Of a stretch of DNA of 64,000 nt, positions 29,124 through 37,156 are shown piece after piece. Position numbers and translations under genes: made by a program. Source of the DNA: Colwellia sp. 39_35_sub15_T18 (lineage in GTDB: Bacteria; Pseudomonadota; Gammaproteobacteria; Enterobacterales; Alteromonadaceae); contig MAAE01000016.1 of the NCBI GenBank assembly GCA_002162675.1, positions 20,736-84,735 of the forward strand, given 5' to 3'. The notes beneath the pieces were generated by a model. It was not told the DNA's origin and did not search any database. It was given only the letters and a program-made list of their open reading frames with translations. Position 1 is the first letter of the stretch, and each line of letters opens with the position of its first letter.

Positions 29124-30311
29124 CTACAAATTATTAATGTCAACCAAATGGTTAATATCGGCATCATAATCAACACTGCCAACACCAAAGCCAAACAAAT
29201 TTAAAAATTCATGGTGATAACCGACATAATCAGTCAAATCATCAATAGTTTCTGTTTCAACGGTGTTCCATATATCGGTAATACGTTGTTGAATACTGTC
29301 TTCTAGCTCTTTGTAGTTTTGACGGAAACGCCCTTGTTCATCAAGGCGCGGGCTATCGCTATAAATATTTTCTTTAAATAGGTTAGCAATTTGCTCAATA
29401 CAACCCTCATAAATACCATCCGCTTTCATAACTTTAAACATGGCAGAGATGTAAAGTGGCATAATCGGAATAGCTGAGCTGGCTTGTGTTACTACAGCAT
29501 TAAGTGATGTAACACGCGCTTGACCATTAACACTAGCAGTTGCAGCGTTAATAGCAGTCGCGGCTCTATCTAAATCTTCTTTGGCCTTACCTATGGTAGC
29601 TTTACCATAAATTGGCCATGTTAATTCTTTACCAATATAGGTATAAGCGACCGTTTTTACACCTTCGGCTAATACGTCAGCATCTTTAAGTGCGTTTAAC
29701 CATAATTCCCAGTCAGCGCCCCCCATGACATCAATAGTGCCTTGAATTTCAGCATCATTGGCCGCTTCTACTGAAACAGAATCAATAATACGTTTTGAGG
29801 TATTTAAGTTTTTAGTAGTAACACTATTACCAATTGGTTTTAAAGTAGAAGAGTACACTTCACCGGTATCGGGATCAGTTCTCCGTGGCGATGCTAATGA
29901 ATACACCACCAAATCAATTTTACCCATATCCGCTTTAATGGCTGCTATTGCTTGTGCTTTAATGGCATGAGAAAAAGCATCACCATTAATATTTTTTGAA
30001 TAAACACCCGCTTCATCAGCCGCTTTTTGAAAAGCCGCCGTGTTATACCAACCCGCAGAGGCTGTTTTCTTTTCCGTTGGTGGCTTTTCAAAGAAGATAC
30101 CTAACGTGCTAGCATTATGACCAAAGGTTGCGGTAATACGTGAAGCCAAACCATAACCAGTAGAAGCACCAATCACTAAAACATTTTTAGGGCCACTTTC
30201 TGTAAACGTCTGACCTTTAACATAAGCGATTTGCTCATTAACGTGAGCTTCACAACCGGCCGGATGAGCGTTAGTACATATAAAACCACGAATTTTGGGT
30301 TTGATTACCAT
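29124..30311 (-). CDS. fabV: Trans-2-enoyl-ACP/CoA reductase FabV
   Basis: NADH-dependent enoyl reductase of 395 residues that completes the fatty-acid elongation cycle; FabV enzymes are often triclosan resistant. The N-terminus MVIKPKIRGFICTNAHPAGC is canonical. The NAD motif lies in VLVIGASTGYGLASRI, and the catalytic Y-x8-K is present in PIYGKATIGKAK. ATG 30309-30311 is chosen over an upstream ATG that adds 16 atypical residues. Confidence 0.97.
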   Translation of the reverse strand: MVIKPKIRGFICTNAHPAGCEAHVNEQIAYVKGQTFTESGPKNVLVIGASTGYGLASRITATFGHNASTLGIFFEKPPTEKKTASAGWYNTAAFQKAADEAGVYSKNINGDAFSHAIKAQAIAAIKADMGKIDLVVYSLASPRRTDPDTGEVYSSTLKPIGNSVTTKNLNTSKRIIDSVSVEAANDAEIQGTIDVMGGADWELWLNALKDADVLAEGVKTVAYTYIGKELTWPIYGKATIGKAKEDLDRAATAINAATASVNGQARVTSLNAVVTQASSAIPIMPLYISAMFKVMKADGIYEGCIEQIANLFKENIYSDSPRLDEQGRFRQNYKELEDSIQQRITDIWNTVETETIDDLTDYVGYHHEFLNLFGFGVGSVDYDADINHLVDINNL

Positions 30312-30485
30312 AAGAAAACCTTTTGAATTACTTTTATAAAGAATAAAAATTTGCGCCATTGTACCTTGCTAATCAATTAAAGAGGTACGAGCAGTTGATT
30401 AAATAAATAAAAAGAAAGCAGTGTATTTAAAAAAAGCGCTACTCACAAGAGGCGCGCTTTAACATTGTATATTGTTTAAAAATAT

Positions 30486-30605
30486 GTATCTATTCAGCTT
30501 AAAAATATTTACCACAGAAATCACTACACCGAGCATAACAAAGCCTCTGTGTAGACTCGAAGAGTCCTCTGCGTAGCATAGCGGCTCGGTGGTGAATAGT
30601 TACAA
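30486..30605 (+). repeat. Dispersed palindrome, family A copy 3
   Basis: Left TATTCAGCTT..TTTACCACAG, centre GACTC-GAA-GAGTC, right GCTCGGTGGTGAATAG. The central stem has swapped a G-C pair for A-T compared with copy 1, preserving pairing. It lies 10 bp after the bolA stop, in the 304-bp gap before fabV. Confidence 0.85.
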
Positions 30606-30615
30606 AAATATTAAC

Positions 30616-30930
30616 TTATTTACTACCACCTAAACAATTAGACGATAGTGGTGTATTGTCGGCATAATAATCATGCCACTCTTTTTCAGTATAAGTATGT
30701 AATGCCAGCGCATGTATTTTTTCAGCTAACTCTTCTGACAATACAGCGTTAACTGCACGGTGGCGTTTTATCAAACGTTCATCTTCAAAGTCTTTAGAGA
30801 CAATAGTTACTTTAAAGTGAGACTCACTGCCTGGCGGCACGTTATGGTTACTACTTTCGTTGATCACATCTAAATGTAAGGGTGAAAAAGCAGACAGTAA
30901 TTTTTCTTCTATAGCGGCGGCAATAGTCAT
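30616..30930 (-). CDS. bolA: BolA family protein
   Basis: Small protein of 104 residues with the BolA fold. The helix-turn-helix-like KRHRAVNAVLSEEL and the C-terminal HALALHTYTEKEW are typical, with a conserved histidine. BolA proteins act with monothiol glutaredoxins in iron homeostasis and in morphology control. Whether this is BolA or the IbaG paralogue is not fully settled; the length and tail favour BolA. Confidence 0.9.
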   Translation of the reverse strand: MTIAAAIEEKLLSAFSPLHLDVINESSNHNVPPGSESHFKVTIVSKDFEDERLIKRHRAVNAVLSEELAEKIHALALHTYTEKEWHDYYADNTPLSSNCLGGSK

Positions 30931-31143
30931 TATTTTTCTCTATAAATGTGGTGGATATTACTAATTTTAGTCCATTTAGTTTTATATATCAGGGGTAAAA
31001 ACCTAGAATACGTTATTTTCAGTTAACTTAATGGTGTTGTTAGGGTTTATTTTAATAAACTTTGTCTGAGTGAATCAAGATATATACCGACAAATATGAC
31101 ACAATAACAAACAGATTGCTGACCACCCTAATTATTAGTCATT

Positions 31144-32346
31144 ATGTTAAGCCCATTTTCTGCTTCAGACAAACAACTCACTCTAAATAGATTCCCTATC
31201 GCTCAGGTAAATCGCAGTTTACAGGCTTGGGATGCTGCCGATGAATATTTACTAAATTACCTTAACGAGCAACAATTAATTAAAGCTAATTGCCAAGTAT
31301 TAATTTTCAACGACACTTTTGGTGCTTTAAGTACGCAATTTTGTTCACCGCTAGCGACTGGAGCGAGTCATGCTGAAGAAATCAACGCGGCAAATGTTTA
31401 CTGTGTTAATGACTCCTATATTAGCCAGCAAGGTATTCGCCATAACATCCAACAAAACCAGCTTGATGATAGCAAGGTTCACTATCTCAACTGTTTAGAG
31501 GCATTACCCAAAAATGCTGACATTATTTTATTCAAAATTCCCAAGAGCAAATCATTACTTATTGAACAATTGATCAATATTAGCAATACAGTCTCTCCGC
31601 AAACGGTCTTTATTGCCGCTGATCGCGCTAAAGATATTCACAGCTCAACATTGAAGCTATTTGAAAAGCATTTAGGGTCAACCACTACTTCTTTGGCGGT
31701 AAAAAAAGCGCGGTTAGTTTTCTGTCAGCTTGATAGTGACTCAAAATCCCCGTCGCAGCAATCACCCTTTCCAACCGTGTGGACAATGCATAATAAAGCC
31801 TTAGCACGTGATTTTATTATTAGTAATCATGCCAATGTATACTCTAGAGAAAAGCTTGATATTGGCGGTCGCTATTTTATTGAGAATTTACCTAAAATAA
31901 AAGCAAATAGCCAGGTCATTGATTTAGGTTGTGGCAATGGCGTGGTTGGGTTAAGCGTACTGGCCAGCGAGCCAAGCGCACAAGTGCAATTTGTTGATGA
32001 ATCTCAGATGGCGATTACTTCGGCCGAGCAAAATATCAACACTAACTTGCCTGAATTAATCACTCAGTGCCAATTTCACCTCAATGACTGTTTAACCCAT
32101 ATTGACAGTAATAGCGTTGATTTAATTTTATGTAACCCTCCTTTTCATCAGCAAAGTGCTACGACCGATCATATTGCCTGGCAAATGTTCAAAGATAGCC
32201 ATAGAGTCTTGAAAAAAGGGGGCGAATTACGCATTATTGGTAATCGTCAATTAGCCTATCATATCAAGCTTAAACGCATTTTTGGCAATGAAACCCTTAT
32301 TGCTAGCAATGACAAATTTGTAACACAGTCCGCTATCAAGCGTTAA
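31144..32346 (+). CDS. rlmG: 23S rRNA (guanine-1835-N2) methyltransferase RlmG
   Basis: Two-domain SAM-dependent methyltransferase of 400 residues. The N-terminal half is a degenerate methyltransferase-like domain, and the C-terminal half is catalytic with VIDLGCGNGVVGLSV (SAM site) and LCNPPFHQ at about 329-336. The tail LKRIFGNETLIASNDKF matches RlmG better than RsmC. It starts a plus-strand run with yajG. Confidence 0.93.
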   Translation: MLSPFSASDKQLTLNRFPIAQVNRSLQAWDAADEYLLNYLNEQQLIKANCQVLIFNDTFGALSTQFCSPLATGASHAEEINAANVYCVNDSYISQQGIRHNIQQNQLDDSKVHYLNCLEALPKNADIILFKIPKSKSLLIEQLINISNTVSPQTVFIAADRAKDIHSSTLKLFEKHLGSTTTSLAVKKARLVFCQLDSDSKSPSQQSPFPTVWTMHNKALARDFIISNHANVYSREKLDIGGRYFIENLPKIKANSQVIDLGCGNGVVGLSVLASEPSAQVQFVDESQMAITSAEQNINTNLPELITQCQFHLNDCLTHIDSNSVDLILCNPPFHQQSATTDHIAWQMFKDSHRVLKKGGELRIIGNRQLAYHIKLKRIFGNETLIASNDKFVTQSAIKR

Positions 32347-32379
32347 CATTAGCCTCGAAAATAAAGTGAAATATCTCCA

Positions 32380-32943
32380 ATGAAAATAACAACTACTCTA
32401 GCCCTAACATTTGCCTTATTACTAAGCGCCTGTAGCAGTACGCCAAGCCACTTAATTGTTGCTCCTGATATTATTAGTACACCAAGTTTGCACTATGAAA
32501 ATAAACAAACTCAGCTTGAGGTTGTTGATATGCGTACCGCCAATCATATTGTACAAATATTAGAAGAAGACGAAGCGGCAACCTTAATGTCAGCGCAAAT
32601 TCGCCTTGAAAACACCATACAAACAACCTTAACAAATCAATGGCAAAAACAGGGTTTGCAAGTATCACCATTAGCCACCAACACCATCAAAATTGAGATT
32701 GAAAAAGCGGTGATCAGCGTTAACCAACAAACCATGAACTATCAATCACAAACTGAAATTGTTTTAAAAGTGATCGTCAATAATGGTCAGCAAACATTAA
32801 CCAGTACCTTCAAAAACCGAGGAAATTCACAAGGGCCATTACACGCAGATATTGCCGTGTTAGAGCGTAATTTTAATCAACGCTTAGCAAATTTGTTAAC
32901 CCAAATTTTAGCCAATGAAAAAATCAATACTTTCATTAAATAA
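32380..32943 (+). CDS. yajG: YajG family lipoprotein
   Basis: Outer-membrane-type lipoprotein of 187 residues with a lipobox LLLSACSS (Cys at about 18). The YajG family has no well-defined function. It follows rlmG by 33 bp. No second transmembrane segment is seen. Assignment rests on length, the lipobox and the APDI..QLEVVDMR pattern. Confidence 0.8.
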   Translation: MKITTTLALTFALLLSACSSTPSHLIVAPDIISTPSLHYENKQTQLEVVDMRTANHIVQILEEDEAATLMSAQIRLENTIQTTLTNQWQKQGLQVSPLATNTIKIEIEKAVISVNQQTMNYQSQTEIVLKVIVNNGQQTLTSTFKNRGNSQGPLHADIAVLERNFNQRLANLLTQILANEKINTFIK

Positions 32944-32950
32944 ACAGCTG

Positions 32951-33052
32951 TACTTATTCAGCTTAAAAATCATTACCACAGAGAATAATGAATCCTCTGT
33001 GTAGGCTCGAAGAGCCCTCTGTGAAGCATCGCGATTCGGTGGTGAACAATTT
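32951..33052 (+). repeat. Dispersed palindrome, family A copy 4
   Basis: Shorter form: TACTTATTCAGCTTAAAAAT, ATTACCACAGAG, centre GGCTC-GAA-GAGCC, right end TTCGGTGGTGAACAA. It begins 7 bp after the yajG stop and ends about 30 bp before the cyclophilin gene, so it would be in that gene's leader if both are co-transcribed. Confidence 0.85.
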
Positions 33053-33084
33053 AACTAAAGAGCTTAACTAAAGAGACAATAACG

Positions 33085-33687
33085 ATGAAACTTGTTAGCA
33101 AATTATTACTGGGTGTCTTCTTTAACCTTTTACTGTTGACATCACCAAGCCAAGCTAAGAACATTGCCATAGATCCAACCAACATATACCCGCAAGTAAA
33201 ATTAGAAACCTCAATGGGGGTTATTATTGTTGAACTCGACCGGGTAAAAGCGCCTATCACGGTAGATAATTTTTTAATGTATGTGATCACTGGCGAATAT
33301 AACAACACTATTTTTCATCGCATTGTAGAAGATTTTATTGTACAAGGTGGCGGTTATGATGGCGATTACACCCCAAAAAAGCTTAATGACGATATTGTTA
33401 ACGAATCAGGCAATGGTCTTAAAAATGAAATTGGCACGATTGCCATGGCCAAAGAAAGCCGCCCTCATACAGCAAATCGACAGTTTTTTTTTAATATCAA
33501 TGATAACAGCAACCTAGATCCTGGACGCCATTGGGGCTATACCGTTTTTGGCGCAATTGTTGAAGGTGAAGAAATATTAGCAGCGATGGCAAAAGTTAAA
33601 ACCGATTATAACGAGTCAATGGGCTGGGAAGATGTACCACTAGAGCCAGTTATGTTGATTAAAGCAACACTTTTACCTGCCGAATAA
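33085..33687 (+). CDS. Periplasmic cyclophilin-type peptidyl-prolyl isomerase
   Basis: Protein of 200 residues with a cleavable signal peptide (MKLVSKLLLGVFFNLLLLTS..SQA). The cyclophilin core is present: NTIFHRIVEDFIVQGGGYD, the MAKESRPHTANRQFFFN stretch, and a C-terminal GYTVFGAIVEGEE. It is related to PpiA, but the Trp that gives cyclosporin binding is not evident. Its role would be folding of periplasmic and outer-membrane proteins. Confidence 0.92.
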   Translation: MKLVSKLLLGVFFNLLLLTSPSQAKNIAIDPTNIYPQVKLETSMGVIIVELDRVKAPITVDNFLMYVITGEYNNTIFHRIVEDFIVQGGGYDGDYTPKKLNDDIVNESGNGLKNEIGTIAMAKESRPHTANRQFFFNINDNSNLDPGRHWGYTVFGAIVEGEEILAAMAKVKTDYNESMGWEDVPLEPVMLIKATLLPAE

Positions 33688-34013
33688 GCAATTTTAGTGA
33701 ATGGCAATAAAACTCTTCACTTGAAAAAAGCACTAGCTACGACCAAAGTATAACAAAAAAAACAGCTTTTTCTTTTGACAAAATAGTCATTATCACCGAT
33801 AACTATAGGTATACGCTAATCGTTGTAGCGCGTAGTTTCTAGCTTTACTTTTTGTGATAAAGATCTTTGTTGAACATGACTACTTTAATATTCATCTCTG
33901 AACATTTTTACTTTTAACATTTTTACCTTAACAAAAAGAAAATCTCACCTCGCGCTAATCGACTTAAATTACTTAAACATTAGGATGCTATGGATCAGCC
34001 CTAGAGGTTAGTC
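33688..34013. other. 326-bp intergenic stretch without a gene
   Basis: It contains AGTGAA..TTCACT just after the cyclophilin stop and a small hairpin TACGCTA-ATCGTTG-TAGCGCGTA (33812-33834). The rest is AT-rich and probably holds the promoter of the next gene. I see no family A or B repeat here. Confidence 0.5.
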
Positions 34014-34343
34014 ATGATAATTGAGCAGTTTATCAATGAAAGGGTTGTACAAATGATCGCCTATGTTAGTGCGGTTATCAATCAAACTCTCCATTACACT
34101 GAATTAGATAAATTCATCGTTGATACTATGGAAGAATGGGCAAGTTTACATGTCACTGATGAAACCCCTAGCAATGCCCAAGAGCGCGTTTTTTGGCATT
34201 TAATGCATGAAGTCAGTTTACATGGCGCACAGGCTTTGCATCAAAATTTATTTTTTAAAAGTGAAATGAATACCTGTTTAGAGTTTTTCAATGGCATTGG
34301 TAGTTACCCTATTGACTGCATTGGCTGGCGCCCCATTGCTTAA
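34014..34343 (+). CDS. Conserved-looking small hypothetical protein
   Basis: Protein of 109 residues with a good ribosome site (AGAGG 9 nt before the ATG). It has helices rich in aromatic and acidic residues (MEEWASLHVTDETPSNAQERVFWHLMHEVSLHG) and ends PIDCIGWRPIA. There is no signal peptide or membrane helix. The composition looks like a real cytoplasmic protein. I cannot name a family. It stands between the cyclophilin gene and the permease without tight linkage. Confidence 0.7.
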   Translation: MIIEQFINERVVQMIAYVSAVINQTLHYTELDKFIVDTMEEWASLHVTDETPSNAQERVFWHLMHEVSLHGAQALHQNLFFKSEMNTCLEFFNGIGSYPIDCIGWRPIA

Positions 34344-34418
34344 AATTTCCTAATCTGCTTCTTCTTAATACAACTCTCTGATAAGCTTATAAATCATTTT
34401 TAATGAAGTAAGTCGTTA

Positions 34419-35693
34419 ATGTCTACCACATCCTTTAAACAAGCCATTTTGAACAAACGTATGCTAATTTGTATCTTTACAGGTTTTAGCTCCGGCTTAC
34501 CTTTATTTGTGCTGTATCAATTAGTGCCCGGTTGGCTTAGAGATCAAGGGGTTAGTTTAGCGGAAATAGGCTTATTTTCATTAATAGGTATTCCCTATGT
34601 GTGGAAGTTTCTTTGGTCACCCTTGATGGATAGATACTCACTGGGCCGATTAGGGCGAAGACGAAGCTGGATGTTGACCACACAACTACTCTTACTTTTT
34701 TCAATTGCCGCTTTTGGCTGGGTAAATCCGATCGCCAATATTTGGTCAGTTGCTTATTTAGCAGCTGCCGTTGCTTTTTTTAGTGCTAGCCAAGACATAG
34801 TGCTTGACGCTTATCGACGCGAATTACTACCCGATAATGAATTAGGACTGGGCAACTCCATTCATGTTCAAGCCTACCGTTTATCTGGTTTGGTACCAGG
34901 CTCATTAGCCTTTATTCTTGCCGATCATATTAGTTGGCAAGCTGTTTTTATGATTGTCGCGGCTTTCATGATAATAGGTGTTTTATTAACTGTCTTTATT
35001 AAAGAACTAAACACTGAACACAATGCGCCAAAATCATTGCAAGATGCCATCGTTTTGCCTTTTAAAGACTTTATTCACAGTAATGGTTTAAAATCAGCCG
35101 GTTATACACTCGCTTTCCTAGTGTTATATAAGTTAGGTGACAATATGGCCACCGCATTGCAAACCCCCTTTTTTATTGATATGGGTTTTAGTAAAACTGA
35201 AATTGGGGTTATCGCTAAAACATCTTCTTTGATCGCTATGACTATAGGCATAGTCGTTGGTGGCATAGTGATGATCAAACTCAGCATCAACCGGGCATTA
35301 TGGCTTTTTGGTTTTGTGCAAATAGCGAGTATTCTTGGTTTTGCTGCCCTTGCTGAAATTGGCCATAATAACTATGCTTTAGCTATCGCTATGGGGTTTG
35401 AATATTTAGGGGTCGGTTTAGGCACCGCTGCTTTCACTGCCTTTATAGCGAGAACAACAAACCCTGCTTTTGCAGCAACACAAATAGCACTTTTTACTGC
35501 ACTGGCGGTTTTACCCAGAACGTTTGCTAATGCCACCACAGGTTTTATTGTTGAGCAAATAGGCTGGACTCAATTTTATTTTTTATGCACCGCGTTAGCT
35601 ATCCCAGGCATGTTAATGCTATTAAAAGTAGCACCTTGGCATGAGCCGACTAAGCAAACAAACGCGAATACACTTCCGACTACAACTAATTAA
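34419..35693 (+). CDS. AmpG-like MFS permease (muropeptide transporter)
   Basis: Integral membrane protein of 424 residues with about 12 helices. AmpG signatures are present: GFSSGLPLFVLYQLVPGWLR, the PYVWKFLWSPLMDRY stretch, RRSWMLTTQ, SASQDIVLDAYRRELL. AmpG imports anhydro-muropeptides for cell-wall recycling. Several AmpG paralogues can occur per genome, so the substrate is inferred. A tiny membrane-protein gene follows after 13 bp. Confidence 0.85.
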   Translation: MSTTSFKQAILNKRMLICIFTGFSSGLPLFVLYQLVPGWLRDQGVSLAEIGLFSLIGIPYVWKFLWSPLMDRYSLGRLGRRRSWMLTTQLLLLFSIAAFGWVNPIANIWSVAYLAAAVAFFSASQDIVLDAYRRELLPDNELGLGNSIHVQAYRLSGLVPGSLAFILADHISWQAVFMIVAAFMIIGVLLTVFIKELNTEHNAPKSLQDAIVLPFKDFIHSNGLKSAGYTLAFLVLYKLGDNMATALQTPFFIDMGFSKTEIGVIAKTSSLIAMTIGIVVGGIVMIKLSINRALWLFGFVQIASILGFAALAEIGHNNYALAIAMGFEYLGVGLGTAAFTAFIARTTNPAFAATQIALFTALAVLPRTFANATTGFIVEQIGWTQFYFLCTALAIPGMLMLLKVAPWHEPTKQTNANTLPTTTN

Positions 35694-35706
35694 GCAGGCA
35701 ATTAAT

Positions 35707-35877
35707 ATGATTAGGCTTTTTTTTATACTCCCTATTATTATGTGCGCCGTATGGTGGTGGTACCTTAATAACCGTGGTTATAGTTTGAAAACAGGCCTTA
35801 AAGGATTTCTTTATATCCTTGGCTTTAATGCTGTCATTATACTATTTTTTGTGATGATGATTTGGCTAACCCGTTAG
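35707..35877 (+). CDS. Small two-helix membrane protein downstream of the permease
   Basis: Protein of 56 residues starting MIRLFFILPIIMCAVWWWYL. It has two hydrophobic helices (about 3-20 and 34-53) joined by NNRGYSLKTGLKG. ATG 35707 avoids the long overlap of an upstream in-frame ATG inside the permease gene. The gap is 13 bp, so co-transcription is likely. No known family recognised. Confidence 0.62.
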   Translation: MIRLFFILPIIMCAVWWWYLNNRGYSLKTGLKGFLYILGFNAVIILFFVMMIWLTR

Positions 35878-36028
35878 CCGGTATTTTTTAGCTAATGTTT
35901 TCCTACGTATAATTGAAAAAATAACAGCAAATAATCAAACTGTTATTAAGCAATGTTCGGTAATATGTCTTATTATCTAACTACTAAACAAAGTAAAAAT
36001 GTAAACTTAATGTATTAATGGAATTTTC

Positions 36029-36868
36029 ATGCTAATTGTTGATCAAAATGTATTAGATGATATTGGTCGTGGTTTTTCAGTGCCTGCTCAACCGAAACTA
36101 TTACTTAGTTTATTAAAACTAATGGCCGAGCCAAGCCCCGATGTTAATGCCATCGCCGACTGTATCAGTAAAGATATTGCCGTCAGTGCTGCTATTTTAA
36201 AAACTGTTAACTCCCCTTTATATGGCTTAAGCAGAACCGTTACCGATATCAAGATGTCAGTAAACTACATAGGTATATATGGCGTAGTGATGTTGGTTAC
36301 GGGCAGCTTGTTAAAGAAAAGTTTTGACCCTAAAAATTGCAGTATTGATCTTGAAATTTTTTGGGCTATGACCACAGATATCTCTAGCGCTGCAATCGCA
36401 CTTGGTAAACAATTCAAAAAGAATATTCCCATGGATAAGTTGTCTAGCTTGGGATTATTTCATGCCTGCGGTATCCCTGTTATGGCGATGAAATATCAGA
36501 ATTATCAAGATATAGCTGATCAAGCATTAGTAACACCTGGGCTTTCATTAATTGAATTAGAAGAAAAACACTATCATGCAAATCATGCCACTATTGGCTA
36601 TTACGTTGCCAGTTCTTGGCGTTTACCTAAAGATGTCTGCCAAATAATATTACAACACCACGAGCGAGATTATTTAGATCGACTTGATGGTTCAGTCGAA
36701 CAAGACTTGTTTGCCGTACTGAAACTGGCTGAGCATATTGTTTCATTAAAATACCTAGATTGCGCTTCTCCCGACTGGGCTTATTTAGAAGAAGCGGCTC
36801 TTGCTATTTTAGCGATAAACCAAGACCAGCTCGCGGCCATTATCACTCAAATAACCGAATCATTGTAA
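36029..36868 (+). CDS. HDOD domain protein
   Basis: Single-domain protein of 279 residues. The HDOD pattern is visible: ISKDIAVSAAILKTVNSPLYGL near 45-66, then SLGLFHACGIPVMA, and ILQHHERDYLDR. HDOD proteins are catalytically inactive HD relatives often tied to c-di-GMP or stress signalling. No receiver or GGDEF domain is attached. It is monocistronic, with a repeat right after it. Confidence 0.9.
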   Translation: MLIVDQNVLDDIGRGFSVPAQPKLLLSLLKLMAEPSPDVNAIADCISKDIAVSAAILKTVNSPLYGLSRTVTDIKMSVNYIGIYGVVMLVTGSLLKKSFDPKNCSIDLEIFWAMTTDISSAAIALGKQFKKNIPMDKLSSLGLFHACGIPVMAMKYQNYQDIADQALVTPGLSLIELEEKHYHANHATIGYYVASSWRLPKDVCQIILQHHERDYLDRLDGSVEQDLFAVLKLAEHIVSLKYLDCASPDWAYLEEAALAILAINQDQLAAIITQITESL

Positions 36869-36880
36869 TGAATTTTTTTC

Positions 36881-37004
36881 TTCATTCATCTTAAAATCAT
36901 TCACCACAGAGAGCACCGAGATGCTACACACTACACCGATAAAACTTCTGTGTAGGCTCGAAAAACCTCATCGTTCATCCCAGCTCGGTGGTGAACAGTT
37001 ACAA
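36881..37004 (+). repeat. Dispersed palindrome, family A copy 5
   Basis: Left TTCATTCATCTT..TTCACCACAGAGAGCACCGAG, right CTCGGTGGTGAACAG. The outer arms are perfectly complementary here, but the central hairpin has decayed (GGCTCGAAAAACC). It lies 13 bp after the HDOD stop, between convergent genes. Confidence 0.85.
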
Positions 37005-37110
37005 TATTTTTACCACAGAGAGTGCCGAGGCAGGTTATATGCTCCATGCATAACCTAAGTAACCTACATCCATGTAGGCCTTGCTTCGCACTACACCCAG
37101 AATAATATAG
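37005..37110 (+). repeat. Left-half fragment of family A followed by other small hairpins
   Basis: TTTTTACCACAGAGAGTGCCGAGG (37008-37030) is the left end of another family A copy. It then breaks off into AGGTTAT..ATAACCT (37032-37055) and CCTACAT-CC-ATGTAGG (37063-37079) hairpins that the other copies lack, so something replaced or interrupted the right half. Confidence 0.65.
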
Positions 37111-37156
37111 CACCAGCGTAAGCTAAAATAATCCTCTAAAGTCTAGCGATAAGCTG

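Noticed and set aside
33051..33308. Minus-strand 85-residue frame opposite the cyclophilin gene
   Set aside because: It is a shadow of the real gene, which has a signal peptide and intact motifs.
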